Of a stretch of 50,684 bases of DNA, positions 42,677 through 50,684 are shown piece after piece (positions within the stretch are counted from its first letter, which is position 1; each line of letters starts with the position of its first letter). The notes beneath the pieces are model-generated. The model was not told where the DNA came from. It saw nothing but the letters and a program-made list of their open reading frames with translations, and did no database searches. This stretch comes from Deltaproteobacteria bacterium (GTDB lineage Bacteria > Desulfobacterota > WTBG01 > CAIYCZ01 > CAIRTM01). Where the stretch lies: NCBI GenBank assembly GCA_016875025.1, contig VGSH01000009.1, positions 1-50,684 of the forward strand. The letters run 5' to 3'. A program made the translations under genes and the position numbers.

Positions 42677-44347
42677 TCAATGAATTAACGTGGAACGCGG
42701 GTCAAGACCGTGCAGGCTGCAGCCCACGCGGGGTATGCCCTGAAATTCCGTCAGAACATAGGTGCCGCCGTCCGGGCATACCGGAATACGGCCGCCCGGC
42801 AGCTCCGGGGCCAGGTCGTCGATGCGCAGGCCGGCGACCGGCACCCCGCGGTCGCGCAGCACAGTGAGTGCCAGCTCAAGCTCGGCCTGTTCGACATAAC
42901 AGGCCTCGGCCCTGAACTGTTTGGAAAACGTCGCATCATGCACCAGCGGCTGCACGATCCCGACGGTCTCGCGCAGACCCTCGATGAAAAACTTCGACGT
43001 CAGGGTCGCGCCGGAAATGCCGTCGACATTTGCACCGGCCACGAATTCCTCATCATAGCGCCGCCCGATAAACTGTTTGATAAAGGGGCGCGCGTCGATC
43101 GGAGTGCCATAAAGCTCGAACGGAAGCACGAGCGCGATATGGCGGATGATGCCGGTGGCATCGAGCGTAAAAGCATAATGCACGTCCGTGCACACATCGC
43201 ACATGACGTCCTTGAATACAAAGCGGGCCAGCAGCATACTGCCGTCAGCATCCATGCCCAGGTAAAGGGTTTCGCCGCCGGTGCTGAACGACTTGAACAT
43301 ATGCACGCCCGGAAGCATGGTTTTGAGAAATTCGGCTCTGCGCTCCGTGTGATCAAAGTCATCGGCTTCAGGGGAAACCGGGGCAAACAATACCGGCAGA
43401 TCATCCGTGCTGCGTGCATGCGCGCGCCGCATAATGCGGCCGCGCTCATTAATGATGATGATTTCAGGAGTATCGGTTACGGCATACTGCCTGAAAACCG
43501 TGCGGTCACGGTCGATCAGCACGGGAAAAGAGATTGAGCTTTCACTGATAAAATTCTGGATACTGCCCTCGAAAGATCCCGGCAGCAGGGCAAAAACCCG
43601 CAGACCGGTCCTGCGGCCGCGTTCGTAGTTCTCTGCAAGCATCCGTGCACAGGCGCGGGTAGTATCGTCGTCACGGGCGAAAAATCCGAGGATAGTGTTC
43701 TGGTTGCGCAGCGTGAAAGCGACCTGCACCGTATCGCCGAACTGATCGGTGAGTTCGAACGCGGGAGCCGCGTCGCCCGCAGCCGGTCCGGTGGGAACAT
43801 CCTGCAGCAGTTCATCAATTTTTTTACGCAGTTTTTTTGCGCGGGTGAAATTTTCGCGCAGGCGGATGATACCGCCGGAATCGATGATAAAAAACTGCGG
43901 AACCCGGGCGGCTCCATACAGATGCATGGTTATTTTGTCGAGATCTGCCAGAACCGGATATTCCAGTTTCCATGCAGCGCTCATGGCCGCGATCTCCTGC
44001 TGGCTGTTGGCCAGGGCAACGGCACAGAAACGCACACCGCGCTCCCGGTATGCGTCGGCGATTTCATTCAGTTCGCCGGCCATCGACTTGCATGAATCAC
44101 AATAGATGTTGACCATCTCAAGCACGGTCAGAGACGCACCGCGCTGGATCTCGCTCAGCGTAACCACAGCGCCGCTGCTGTCTCGAAGCGCAAAATCACG
44201 CGCAGCATCGCCCGGCTCCAGGGCGGCTGCGAAGGTCGGGCAAAGCAGCAAAGCGACTGCCAGCAGGCGCAGCAGGCCGCGGGCGCACTGCGCAGAGACA
44301 AGCGCAGCCCGCATCAGTGACCACCGTGATTTTTCAGCGTGGTTCAT
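42677..44347 (-). CDS. Exported thioredoxin / thioredoxin-like / FMN-binding multidomain redox protein (paralogue)
   Basis: 556 residues, with the same domain order as the protein at 5186-6862. A signal peptide ends near residue 41 (TFAAA-LEP). The first thioredoxin domain has CDSC at 83-86. The second (about 188-310) has no CxxC. A domain with CDVC at 383-386 follows. The FMN-binding motif SGATLT (445-450) then matches the ApbE flavinylation site of RnfG/NqrC-type domains, with Thr450 as the expected attachment residue. The C-terminus has CPDGG (524-528) and CSLHG (543-547). A covalently flavinylated periplasmic thiol oxidoreductase is inferred; nobody to my knowledge has described this arrangement. 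It is followed by the ABC-type binding protein. The start may be the internal Met12. Confidence 0.82.
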   Translation of the reverse strand: MNHAEKSRWSLMRAALVSAQCARGLLRLLAVALLLCPTFAAALEPGDAARDFALRDSSGAVVTLSEIQRGASLTVLEMVNIYCDSCKSMAGELNEIADAYRERGVRFCAVALANSQQEIAAMSAAWKLEYPVLADLDKITMHLYGAARVPQFFIIDSGGIIRLRENFTRAKKLRKKIDELLQDVPTGPAAGDAAPAFELTDQFGDTVQVAFTLRNQNTILGFFARDDDTTRACARMLAENYERGRRTGLRVFALLPGSFEGSIQNFISESSISFPVLIDRDRTVFRQYAVTDTPEIIIINERGRIMRRAHARSTDDLPVLFAPVSPEADDFDHTERRAEFLKTMLPGVHMFKSFSTGGETLYLGMDADGSMLLARFVFKDVMCDVCTDVHYAFTLDATGIIRHIALVLPFELYGTPIDARPFIKQFIGRRYDEEFVAGANVDGISGATLTSKFFIEGLRETVGIVQPLVHDATFSKQFRAEACYVEQAELELALTVLRDRGVPVAGLRIDDLAPELPGGRIPVCPDGGTYVLTEFQGIPRVGCSLHGLDPRSTLIH

Positions 44348-44397
44348 TTAAATCCCTGTACAACAATACTTCCGGTGCAGGGTGTAAAAAAAACACC

Positions 44398-44502
44398 CCA
44401 TACGGGCTGTTCAAAGACGTTCGGATGCACGGCGTGCGATATTTTGCAGTGATGAATGAGAGTCACAAAAAAGCACATGGACATTTTTCAACTGCCTGCA
44501 AG
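44398..44502. repeat. Degenerate copy of the palindromic repeat
   Basis: GGGCTGTTCAAAGACGTTCGG on the left and TTTTTCAACTGCCTGCAA on the right match the ends of the other copies; the middle has diverged. The HAD gene on the minus strand reads into the right end and stops at a TGA inside it (44488-44490). Left of it, 44375-44395 contains a GGGTGT/ACACCC hairpin with an A8 loop. Confidence 0.7.
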
Positions 44503-45276
44503 CAGGCGGTGATAATAACGGATCACTTCCATGGTGCCCTCGGGACCGCTGGTGCCGGCTATATACCCGCCGCCCGCCCTGACAGCCGCCCGCACCTCAG
44601 GGCAGGCATCGGCCGGGCAGCCCGCATGCGGGGTCAGGCCGGCGTCCAGCATGGTTATATCATTATACCCGTCGCCGACGGCAATAATTTTTTCCCGGGC
44701 GATACCGCGAACAGCGCAGTAATGTTCAAGAAGAGCAGCCTTTGAAAAATCAGCATGCAGGATAAATGACCATTCATGATTGCCGGACAGCTGCGCTTCG
44801 GGCCAGGGCCGGATATAGGATCTCATGCGCTCCCGCAGGGCCGGGTTTTCATTGTCAGGCACCATGTAGGCGAACACCAGGTCATTGACAACACTGTCGC
44901 GGATGGTAAAATCAGCTTCAATCTCGTGCTGCCACTGCCTGAAAAACGGCTCAATCAAACTCCACAGCTCCCGGTGCAGGGCCATGCGCGAGTCATTCCA
45001 CGGCTGCAGCGGTTCATAGACTCCGCTGCCGGAGCGCCGGTGGATAAAGCGTTGGGCGCTCAGGACGGCCTCGGGCCGCACTTTATCCGGCAGCAGGCCG
45101 GCGATCTCCAGCAGGGTCTCGGCGCAGCGGTCGGAATTCAGCACCCAGCCATAACCCGAGCAGCGCAGCTGCGCGAGCAGTTCCATCAGGCCGGGATGCA
45201 GTGCCATGCGCGGCTCATACACCGCGGCAGTTCCGTCAAAATCAAGCGCGATCAGTCTGGTAATTTCGGTATTCAT
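44488..45276 (-). CDS. HAD-superfamily phosphatase (Cof/sucrose-phosphatase-like, type II cap)
   Basis: 262 residues from the ATG at 45276. Motif I is DFDGT with the Asp nucleophile, motif II is in VLNSDR, and motif IV is GDGYNDITML. The lysine of motif III lies in the DFSKAALLEHY region. The large cap between motifs II and III is of the Cof/SPP type. These enzymes dephosphorylate sugar phosphates or related metabolites. It is not the KdsC type, which has no large cap. The C-terminal codons run into a palindromic repeat. It shares strand with the two genes downstream, but a gap of about 140 bp with a repeat separates them. Confidence 0.85.
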   Translation of the reverse strand: MNTEITRLIALDFDGTAAVYEPRMALHPGLMELLAQLRCSGYGWVLNSDRCAETLLEIAGLLPDKVRPEAVLSAQRFIHRRSGSGVYEPLQPWNDSRMALHRELWSLIEPFFRQWQHEIEADFTIRDSVVNDLVFAYMVPDNENPALRERMRSYIRPWPEAQLSGNHEWSFILHADFSKAALLEHYCAVRGIAREKIIAVGDGYNDITMLDAGLTPHAGCPADACPEVRAAVRAGGGYIAGTSGPEGTMEVIRYYHRLLAGS

Positions 45277-45542
45277 ATGCCTGCAACGCATGTCAAAGTC
45301 GGCATCACTATCAGGATCGCTATCGCGATCGAATGGTTGCAGTTCGATGCCGGAAGCGATACAAAAAAAGTGCGCCGCAACTGAAAAATGTTCGACAGCA
45401 TCCTAGCACAGCTGTATTTTTTAGCAACAATCCCGCACAGCAAATCGCTTTACATGCATCTTGTTTTTATGCAAAACTTGCAGGATGGCAACGCCATACT
45501 CAATATATATATTATGATGATGCAGACAGGAATAGACACATA
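45277..45542. other. Divergent intergenic region between the HAD phosphatase and the beta-propeller protein
   Basis: 266 bp. It contains a near-palindrome GATCGCTATCGCGATC (45314-45329) close to the HAD start and an AT-rich part near 45410-45530 before the plus-strand gene. A weak TTGCAG-N17-CAATAT pair (45478-45506) could be the plus-strand promoter. No gene is convincing here. Confidence 0.35.
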
Positions 45543-47189
45543 ATGTTTAACCGCCAACGCCCAATCGTTCTTATTGCTCTGCTGCCGATTGTCTGGCTGC
45601 TGTGCAGCGCGCCTTCCCCGCAGGGCGTACATACGGTACTGCTGGTGCCCTTCCAGACAGCATCCGATACCGGACTGGACTACATCGCCAAAAGCATGAC
45701 AACCCTGCTGCCGGCGCGCATAGCCGGACAGGGCCGCATCCTCGTTATCGACGCCGCAACACTGAAAGAGCCTTTGACCGCAGGCGCCCTCGCATCGGAT
45801 GATCGCCTGCGCGAAGCCGCCCGGGACTTGAACGCCGATTTTATCCTCGACGGCACGGTCAGCCGCCATGAATCCGCTGTTGATGTCAATGTCCGCCTCA
45901 TCGAAGTCAGCCCCCCCGGCACCGTATCCCGGCTGTTCATGCGTGCGGCCATGCTCGACAACCTGATCCCCGAGACCGACACCCTGGCAGCAAGCCTGCG
46001 CGAGATCATACTGAGCAGTTCCCCGGCATCGGCAGAGCCGGCCCGGTTCCGGTTTGAAAGCGCTGCAGAACCGCAGGCCGTTCCGGCGCTGCGGCCCGTG
46101 CCGGTAGTGCGGCCGGGCAGCATACAGGAAGTATCGCTGTCCGCATCCGATATTCCGGCACCCGAAACAGCTATCGGCCCGGCACAGGCCCAGCCCCTGT
46201 TCGATTCCTCGCCCTTCATTACCCAGCCGTTCCAGTCAATCACCCTGCAGACGATCACATCGGCCGACGTTGACGCCGATAACCGGCGCGAACTTATTGT
46301 TGCGGCCTCCAGCACCATTACCATCTACAGCCTGAGCGGCACTGCGTTCACGAAGAAGCAGACAGTCACCACGGCCCCCCATGAACAGATCATCGATGTC
46401 AGCGCAGGCGATCTTAACAGCAACGGCTTTGAAGAACTCTACGTCACCTGCCAGAGCAGCCGCGCAACAACCTCGTTTGTGCTTGAGATGAGCGATTCCG
46501 GCCTCAGCCGTTTGACGCCTGCCATGCCGTGGCTTTTCAGGGTCTATGATGATCCTTTCGGCGAGCTGGTGCTGCTGGGCCAGAAAGCCTCCGGCATTTT
46601 CCCCTCACCGGGCGAGATATACCGATTGCACTGGCAGGAAGGCGAGCTGCGCAAGGGCCACAGCATCACGCCGCCAGAAGGCCTGAATATTTTCGCCTTT
46701 ACCGGGGCCGATTTCGCGGGTGACGGTCGGCCTGCCTGGCTCGGCTTTGCACCGGCCGGAAGCGCCCGCACGCATCAACTGTCCCTGTACTGTCCCGCAG
46801 GCCGCCTGCTGTGGCGCGACCCGCGTGCACCCGGATTTTCGCCGCGCAGCTTTCAGGGATATGGCGGCGCCACCGGCCGCACTGAATCCATACCGCTGCG
46901 CATTATCCGGTGCGACCTTGACCTTGACGGCATTCCCGAGATCCTGGTTGCCAAAAACAGCGGTGATCCCGGCGGCCGCCATACCGGCCGGGTCATGTGC
47001 ATGCACTGGGATGGAGCTGATATGTCCGCCGCGTGGACCTCACCGGAATTTGAAGCGCGTATCAGCGACTACACGCTCGCGGACCTGGACCATGACGGCA
47101 CCGTTGAGCTCTATGTCCTTTCAGTAGCGTCGGCCGGCCTGTTCGGCCGCGTTACCAGCACAATAACCGGCTTCCGTGCCGGGCGCTGA
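45543..47189 (+). CDS. Exported protein with TolB-N/FlgO-like domain and FG-GAP (VCBS) beta-propeller
   Basis: 548 residues from the ATG at 45543; the frame is open upstream but the signal peptide (IVLIALLPIVWLLCSA) begins here. Residues ~28-155 form a domain with VHTVLLVPFQ, then YIAKSMTTLLPARI and LNADFILDGTVSRH. It is the same fold pattern as the N-terminal part of the lptA fusion. A Pro/Ala-rich linker leads to a propeller with FG-GAP-type calcium motifs: DADNRRELIVA, DLNSNGFEELYV, DFAGDGRPAWLG, DLDLDGIPEILVA and DLDHDGTVELYV. It is likely periplasmic or outer-membrane associated. No family with a known function fits the whole protein. Confidence 0.82.
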   Translation: MFNRQRPIVLIALLPIVWLLCSAPSPQGVHTVLLVPFQTASDTGLDYIAKSMTTLLPARIAGQGRILVIDAATLKEPLTAGALASDDRLREAARDLNADFILDGTVSRHESAVDVNVRLIEVSPPGTVSRLFMRAAMLDNLIPETDTLAASLREIILSSSPASAEPARFRFESAAEPQAVPALRPVPVVRPGSIQEVSLSASDIPAPETAIGPAQAQPLFDSSPFITQPFQSITLQTITSADVDADNRRELIVAASSTITIYSLSGTAFTKKQTVTTAPHEQIIDVSAGDLNSNGFEELYVTCQSSRATTSFVLEMSDSGLSRLTPAMPWLFRVYDDPFGELVLLGQKASGIFPSPGEIYRLHWQEGELRKGHSITPPEGLNIFAFTGADFAGDGRPAWLGFAPAGSARTHQLSLYCPAGRLLWRDPRAPGFSPRSFQGYGGATGRTESIPLRIIRCDLDLDGIPEILVAKNSGDPGGRHTGRVMCMHWDGADMSAAWTSPEFEARISDYTLADLDHDGTVELYVLSVASAGLFGRVTSTITGFRAGR

Positions 47190-47208
47190 ACAGCGCAGGA
47201 CAGGCACA

Positions 47209-47296
47209 CATGCAAGGCGCGCGACATCATGTGCAGGGTCACGGCATGCCGTGACCCTGCCCTGCGCCGAAAAGGATGTGAGTTTTTCAACAGCCA
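47209..47296. repeat. Degenerate palindromic repeat with a 28-bp perfect palindrome
   Basis: The outer parts (ATGCAAGGCGCGCGACATCATG and GAGTTTTTCAACAGCC) match the palindromic repeat family. The centre is replaced by a perfect 28-bp palindrome (47233-47260: GCAGGGTCACGGCA and its complement). Transcribed, it would form a strong hairpin between the beta-propeller gene and nrdJ. It lies just upstream of the nrdJ ribosome binding site. Confidence 0.65.
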
Positions 47297-47309
47297 GCCG
47301 GAGAACCGC

Positions 47310-50300
47310 ATGCAGGTAAAACCTCTGTTGACCGATAAAAAAACAGGCCCCTACGACGGTATCGTTTTCGAAGACCGCACCTGCAGGCTGCGGCCCGATA
47401 TCGATGAGCAGCCCTGCGCCATCATCACCGTACCCTCATTCTGGAGCCAGACAGCCGCCGACATTCTCGCGCGGCACTACTGCCGCCGAACCGGCGTTCC
47501 TTCGGCTCTGCAGCGCATTGACGAGCCCGGCGTGCCCGCATGGCTGCAGCGCAGCGCAGCCGATGACGAGCGGCTTTCCGCCATAGCCCCTGAAGAGCGC
47601 TTTACTGGCGAGCGCGACAGCCGCGCCGTGTTTGACCGCATGGCCGGCTGCTGGACATACTGGGGCTTTAAAGCCGGGCTGTTTGACAGCGAAGACCACG
47701 CCCGCGCCTACTTCGATGAAATGCGCGCCATGCTCGTGCGCCAGATAGCGGCCCCGAATTCGCCCCAGTGGTTCAATACCGGCCTGTTCTGGGCCTACGG
47801 CATAGAGCGCCCCGCCCAGGGCCATTTTTTCGTCGACCCTGAAAGCGGCCGCGTAACAGAGTCGGCCGGCTCATACGAGCGGCCGCAGCCGCATGCCTGC
47901 TTTATTCAAAGCGTTTCAGACGATCTGGTCAACAGCGGCGGCATCATGGATTTGTGGCTGCGCGAGGCGCGCCTGTTCAAGTACGGCTCGGGCACGGGAA
48001 CGAATTTCTCCGCACTGCGGGCCGCGGGCGAGGCCCTCTCAGGGGGCGGCCGCTCAAGCGGCCTTATGAGCTTTCTGAAAGTAGGCGACCGCTCCGCAGG
48101 AGCAATCAAGTCCGGCGGCACCACTCGGCGCGCTGCCAAGATGGTCATTCTCGATATCGACCACCCGGACATCGAGGAATTCATCAACTGGAAAGTTTCC
48201 GAAGAGCAGAAAGTGGCGGCTCTTATCAGCGGCTCGCTGGTGTGCGAACGCAGCCTGCGCAAAGTCGTTCAGGCCTGCGCTGCGCCCGGCTACAGCGAGG
48301 ATGAGCGCTGCGATATTCAGAAAAACAGGGCCCTGGCCGCGGCCGTGCGCGAAGCCTGCTCACTTGGCGTGCATCCCGGCATCATCAATCGAGCCATTCA
48401 GCTCGAACGCCAGGGTATTGCGCAACCCGAAATCAACATATTCAGCGCCGACTGGAACGCCGGGGCCTACCAGACCGTAAGCGCGCAAAATGCCAATCTC
48501 AGCGTGCGTATTCCGGAGGGATTCCTGCGCGCTGTGAAGTCCGGCGGCACCTGGCCGCTGACCGGGCGTGTTACCGGAACACCGGTTGCCGAGGTTGCGG
48601 CCCGCGACCTGTGGGACAGCATTGCGCGGGCCGCCTGGCTGTGCGCCGACCCCGGCGTACAGTTCGACACCACGATCAACGACTGGCACACCTGCCCGGC
48701 CGGAGGCCGCATCAATGCCTCCAATCCCTGCTCGGAGTATATGTTTCTGGATGATACCGCCTGCAACCTTGCCAGCCTGAACCTGCTGGCCTTCTGCAAC
48801 CGGCAATCAGGCCGTTTCAATCTCGATGCTTTTTGCCATGCCGTGCGCCTGTGGACCCTCACGCTTGAGATCAGCATGCTCATGGCCCAGTACCCCTCTC
48901 CCTCGATCGCGCTCAACAGCCATCGCTACCGCCCGCTGGGCCTGGGTTTTGCCAATCTCGGCGCCCTGTTCATGGTGCTCGGCCTGCCCTATGACAGCGA
49001 CGCCGCGCGCGAGCTTGCCTCCGGCATCAGCGCGCTCATGACCGGCGGCGCCTATGCTGCCAGTGCAGAGATGGCATCTGAATTCGGGCCCTTTGAGGCC
49101 TTCAAGGACAACCGTGATAACATGCTGCGCGTTATCCGCAATCATTGCCGCATGATCGCGAAAGAGTTTGAGCCGCTTGAAGGCGTTACAATCGAGCCGC
49201 CACGGCCGGCCCTCACACACTGTCCTGCAGATATTATCCGGGCCGCCCGCGATGCCTGGGACCGCGCGCTTGAGCTTGGAATGCGCCACGGTTTTCGCAA
49301 TGCACAGGTAACCGCCATCGCGCCCACCGGCACGATCGGCCTTGTGATGGACTGCGACACCACCGGCATCGAGCCGGACTATGCCCTGGTCAAATTCAAA
49401 ACCCTTGCCGGCGGCGGCACCCTGAAAATCATCAACCAGTCAGTCGATGCGGCCCTGCGCGCTCTGGGCTATGCTGCTGCTCAGGTTGCAGACATTGTGG
49501 CCTTCGTGCAGGGCAGCGCCACGCTTTACGGTGCTCCGTTCATCAATGCTGAAAGCCTCGCAGAACGGGGCCTGCATGCTGATGAGATCAGCCGTATCGA
49601 GACCGCCCTTGCGGGCGCATTCCAGCTTGACGCCGCCTTTACCCCTGAGGTTCTGGGGCCGGAGGTCATGCAGCGCATCGCGCAGCGGCATCGCGCCCGG
49701 CCGGGTGAGCACCCGGGCTCAATTCTCACGCTACTGGGCTTTAAGCCGGAAGAGATACGGGCCGCGGCAGATGTTATCTGTGGAACCCTGTGCATTGAAG
49801 GCGCCCCGCACCTGAAGCCTGAGCACTACGCCGTTTTTGACTGCGCGGGCCGTTGCGGCTGGAACGGCACGCGCTGCATCCCGTCCGATGCTCACATCCT
49901 GATGATGGCCGCATGCCAGCCGTTCGTGTCCGGCGCGATTTCAAAGACGATCAATATGCCCCATGACGCAACAGTAGAAGATGTCAGGCGCGCATATATG
50001 AAAAGCCACGCCCTGGGCCTGAAATCAATCTCCGTGTATCGCGACGGCTCCAAGCTCAGCCAGCCGCTGGCCGCGTTTTTTGAAAGCACGCAATCTGACC
50101 CTCACAGCATTTTCGACATGCCTGCTGCTGCGCGCGCAGCCTGGTTCGCAGGCGTTGCCGCCCGGGCCCGCCGCCGCTCACTTCCCAACCGCCGCCGGGG
50201 CTATACCCAGAAAGCCATGGTCGGCGGCCACAAGGTCTATTTGCGCACCGGCGAATACTCTGACGGCGGCCTGGGGGAAATTTTCATCGACATGCACAAG

Positions 50301-50684
50301 GAGGGCGCGGCGTTTCGCAGCCTGATGAACAGCTTTGCGATCGCCATCAGCCTCGGCCTGCAGTACGGCGTGCCGCTGGAAGAGTTCGTGGACGCGTTCG
50401 TATTCTCGCGCTTTGAGCCCAATGGCATCGTTACCGGCAACGATCATCTTAAAATGGCCACATCCGTGGTTGACTATATCTTCCGGGAACTCGCCATCAA
50501 TTATCTTGGCCGCTATGAACTCGGCCACGGCATCAAAGCCGATGATTTGCGTCATGATGCGCTTGATCACGCATCAGTGAAAAAACGCAGCGTGAAAGCG
50601 GACGCGCCTGTATCCGGTGCACTGGAAGTGCCCGGCCCGGACGCAATCCGGGAGGCACGCGCACGGGGTTTTGAAGGCGACCCC
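47310..50684 (+). CDS. nrdJ: Adenosylcobalamin-dependent ribonucleotide reductase, class II (partial, 3' end beyond window)
   Basis: The frame is open for 1125 codons to the window edge. The ATG at 47310 has CCGGAGAA just upstream. It reduces ribonucleotides using a radical from coenzyme B12, without oxygen. The first redox cysteine is Cys197 in [11 protein letters not shown]. The catalytic Asn472, Cys474 and Glu476 are in NPCSEYMF, and Cys485 is in [12 protein letters not shown]. The glycine-rich [14 protein letters not shown] segment and the large insertions match the ~1200-residue NrdJ form. The last visible residues ([10 protein letters not shown]) precede the C-terminal zinc/cysteine tail, which lies outside the window. 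Confidence 0.95.
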   Translation, partial: MQVKPLLTDKKTGPYDGIVFEDRTCRLRPDIDEQPCAIITVPSFWSQTAADILARHYCRRTGVPSALQRIDEPGVPAWLQRSAADDERLSAIAPEERFTGERDSRAVFDRMAGCWTYWGFKAGLFDSEDHARAYFDEMRAMLVRQIAAPNSPQWFNTGLFWAYGIERPAQGHFFVDPESGRVTESAGSYERPQPHACFIQSVSDDLVNSGGIMDLWLREARLFKYGSGTGTNFSALRAAGEALSGGGRSSGLMSFLKVGDRSAGAIKSGGTTRRAAKMVILDIDHPDIEEFINWKVSEEQKVAALISGSLVCERSLRKVVQACAAPGYSEDERCDIQKNRALAAAVREACSLGVHPGIINRAIQLERQGIAQPEINIFSADWNAGAYQTVSAQNANLSVRIPEGFLRAVKSGGTWPLTGRVTGTPVAEVAARDLWDSIARAAWLCADPGVQFDTTINDWHTCPAGGRINASNPCSEYMFLDDTACNLASLNLLAFCNRQSGRFNLDAFCHAVRLWTLTLEISMLMAQYPSPSIALNSHRYRPLGLGFANLGALFMVLGLPYDSDAARELASGISALMTGGAYAASAEMASEFGPFEAFKDNRDNMLRVIRNHCRMIAKEFEPLEGVTIEPPRPALTHCPADIIRAARDAWDRALELGMRHGFRNAQVTAIAPTGTIGLVMDCDTTGIEPDYALVKFKTLAGGGTLKIINQSVDAALRALGYAAAQVADIVAFVQGSATLYGAPFINAESLAERGLHADEISRIETALAGAFQLDAAFTPEVLGPEVMQRIAQRHRARPGEHPGSILTLLGFKPEEIRAAADVICGTLCIEGAPHLKPEHYAVFDCAGRCGWNGTRCIPSDAHILMMAACQPFVSGAISKTINMPHDATVEDVRRAYMKSHALGLKSISVYRDGSKLSQPLAAFFESTQSDPHSIFDMPAAARAAWFAGVAARARRRSLPNRRRGYTQKAMVGGHKVYLRTGEYSDGGLGEIFIDMHKEGAAFRSLMNSFAIAISLGLQYGVPLEEFVDAFVFSRFEPNGIVTGNDHLKMATSVVDYIFRELAINYLGRYELGHGIKADDLRHDALDHASVKKRSVKADAPVSGALEVPGPDAIREARARGFEGDP

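Noticed and set aside
41554-42867. 437-codon open frame on the plus strand
   Set aside because: Antisense to the peptide-binding protein gene and the thioredoxin/FMN gene, both with clear motifs and signal peptides. High GC at third positions makes such long shadows common here.
44375-44395. GGGTGT/ACACCC hairpin as a terminator for the HAD gene
   Set aside because: The A/T run is in the loop, not after the stem, so it does not look like a rho-independent terminator.

Overview
The window reads as a chromosomal piece of a Gram-negative, anaerobic, respiring bacterium, most likely a member of the Desulfobacterota (the former deltaproteobacteria). Reasons: the KDO and Lpt lipopolysaccharide genes run directly into rpoN-hpf-ptsN-rapZ; carD sits beside ispD; there is a multiheme cytochrome / NrfD / HdrD-like membrane complex; and the ribonucleotide reductase is the B12-dependent class II type. 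I see no tRNA, rRNA, CRISPR array, prophage or plasmid function. The lineage is inferred from gene content, not from a search.

Layout. 1-4.3 kb (minus): a LEA14-like gene fragment, an acyl-CoA synthetase homologue lacking its key lysines, a histone-deacetylase-family amidohydrolase and 6-phosphogluconate dehydrogenase. 4.4-10.3 kb: exported redox proteins (a TlpA-like thioredoxin, a thioredoxin/FMN-binding multidomain protein and a signal-peptide flavodoxin) around an M48 lipoprotein protease with a MITE-like hairpin element in front. 10.4-13.4 kb: a MarR regulator with an orphan malonate decarboxylase alpha subunit, and an HD-domain protein with a structured leader. 13.4-15.9 kb: divergent GT-C and GT2 glycosyltransferases.

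16-27.2 kb (plus) is one long collinear run: D,D-carboxypeptidase, kdsB, kdsA, kdsD, lptC, an lptA fusion, lptB, rpoN, hpf, ptsN, rapZ, a mannose-type EIIA and rimI. It covers KDO synthesis, LPS transport, sigma-54, the nitrogen PTS and ribosome maintenance. The KDO-8-phosphate phosphatase gene (kdsC) is absent. 27.3-33.6 kb holds an orphan pyrK-like gene and a five-gene membrane electron-transfer complex (tetraheme cytochrome, four-cluster ferredoxin, NrfD, fused NarI-HdrD, heptaheme cytochrome) behind a near-consensus sigma-70 promoter.

33.7-36.1 kb (minus): ispD, carD, a zinc-ribbon protein and a broken IS5-type transposase. 36.6-40.7 kb: a large soluble hybrid histidine kinase, then mutM. 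41-45.3 kb (minus): a HAD phosphatase, a second thioredoxin/FMN-binding protein and an ABC-type peptide-binding protein. 45.5-50.7 kb (plus): an exported beta-propeller protein and nrdJ, which runs off the window.

Two themes cross the window. First, two paralogous exported proteins share an unusual thioredoxin / thioredoxin-like / CxxC-FMN-binding / CPxGG-CSxHG architecture and look like parts of a periplasmic thiol-flavin redox system; this is my best candidate for an undescribed system. Second, a family of palindromic repeats of about 150 bp ending in CAGGxTGTTGAAAAA recurs at gene ends and in several cases supplies the stop codon of the adjoining gene.
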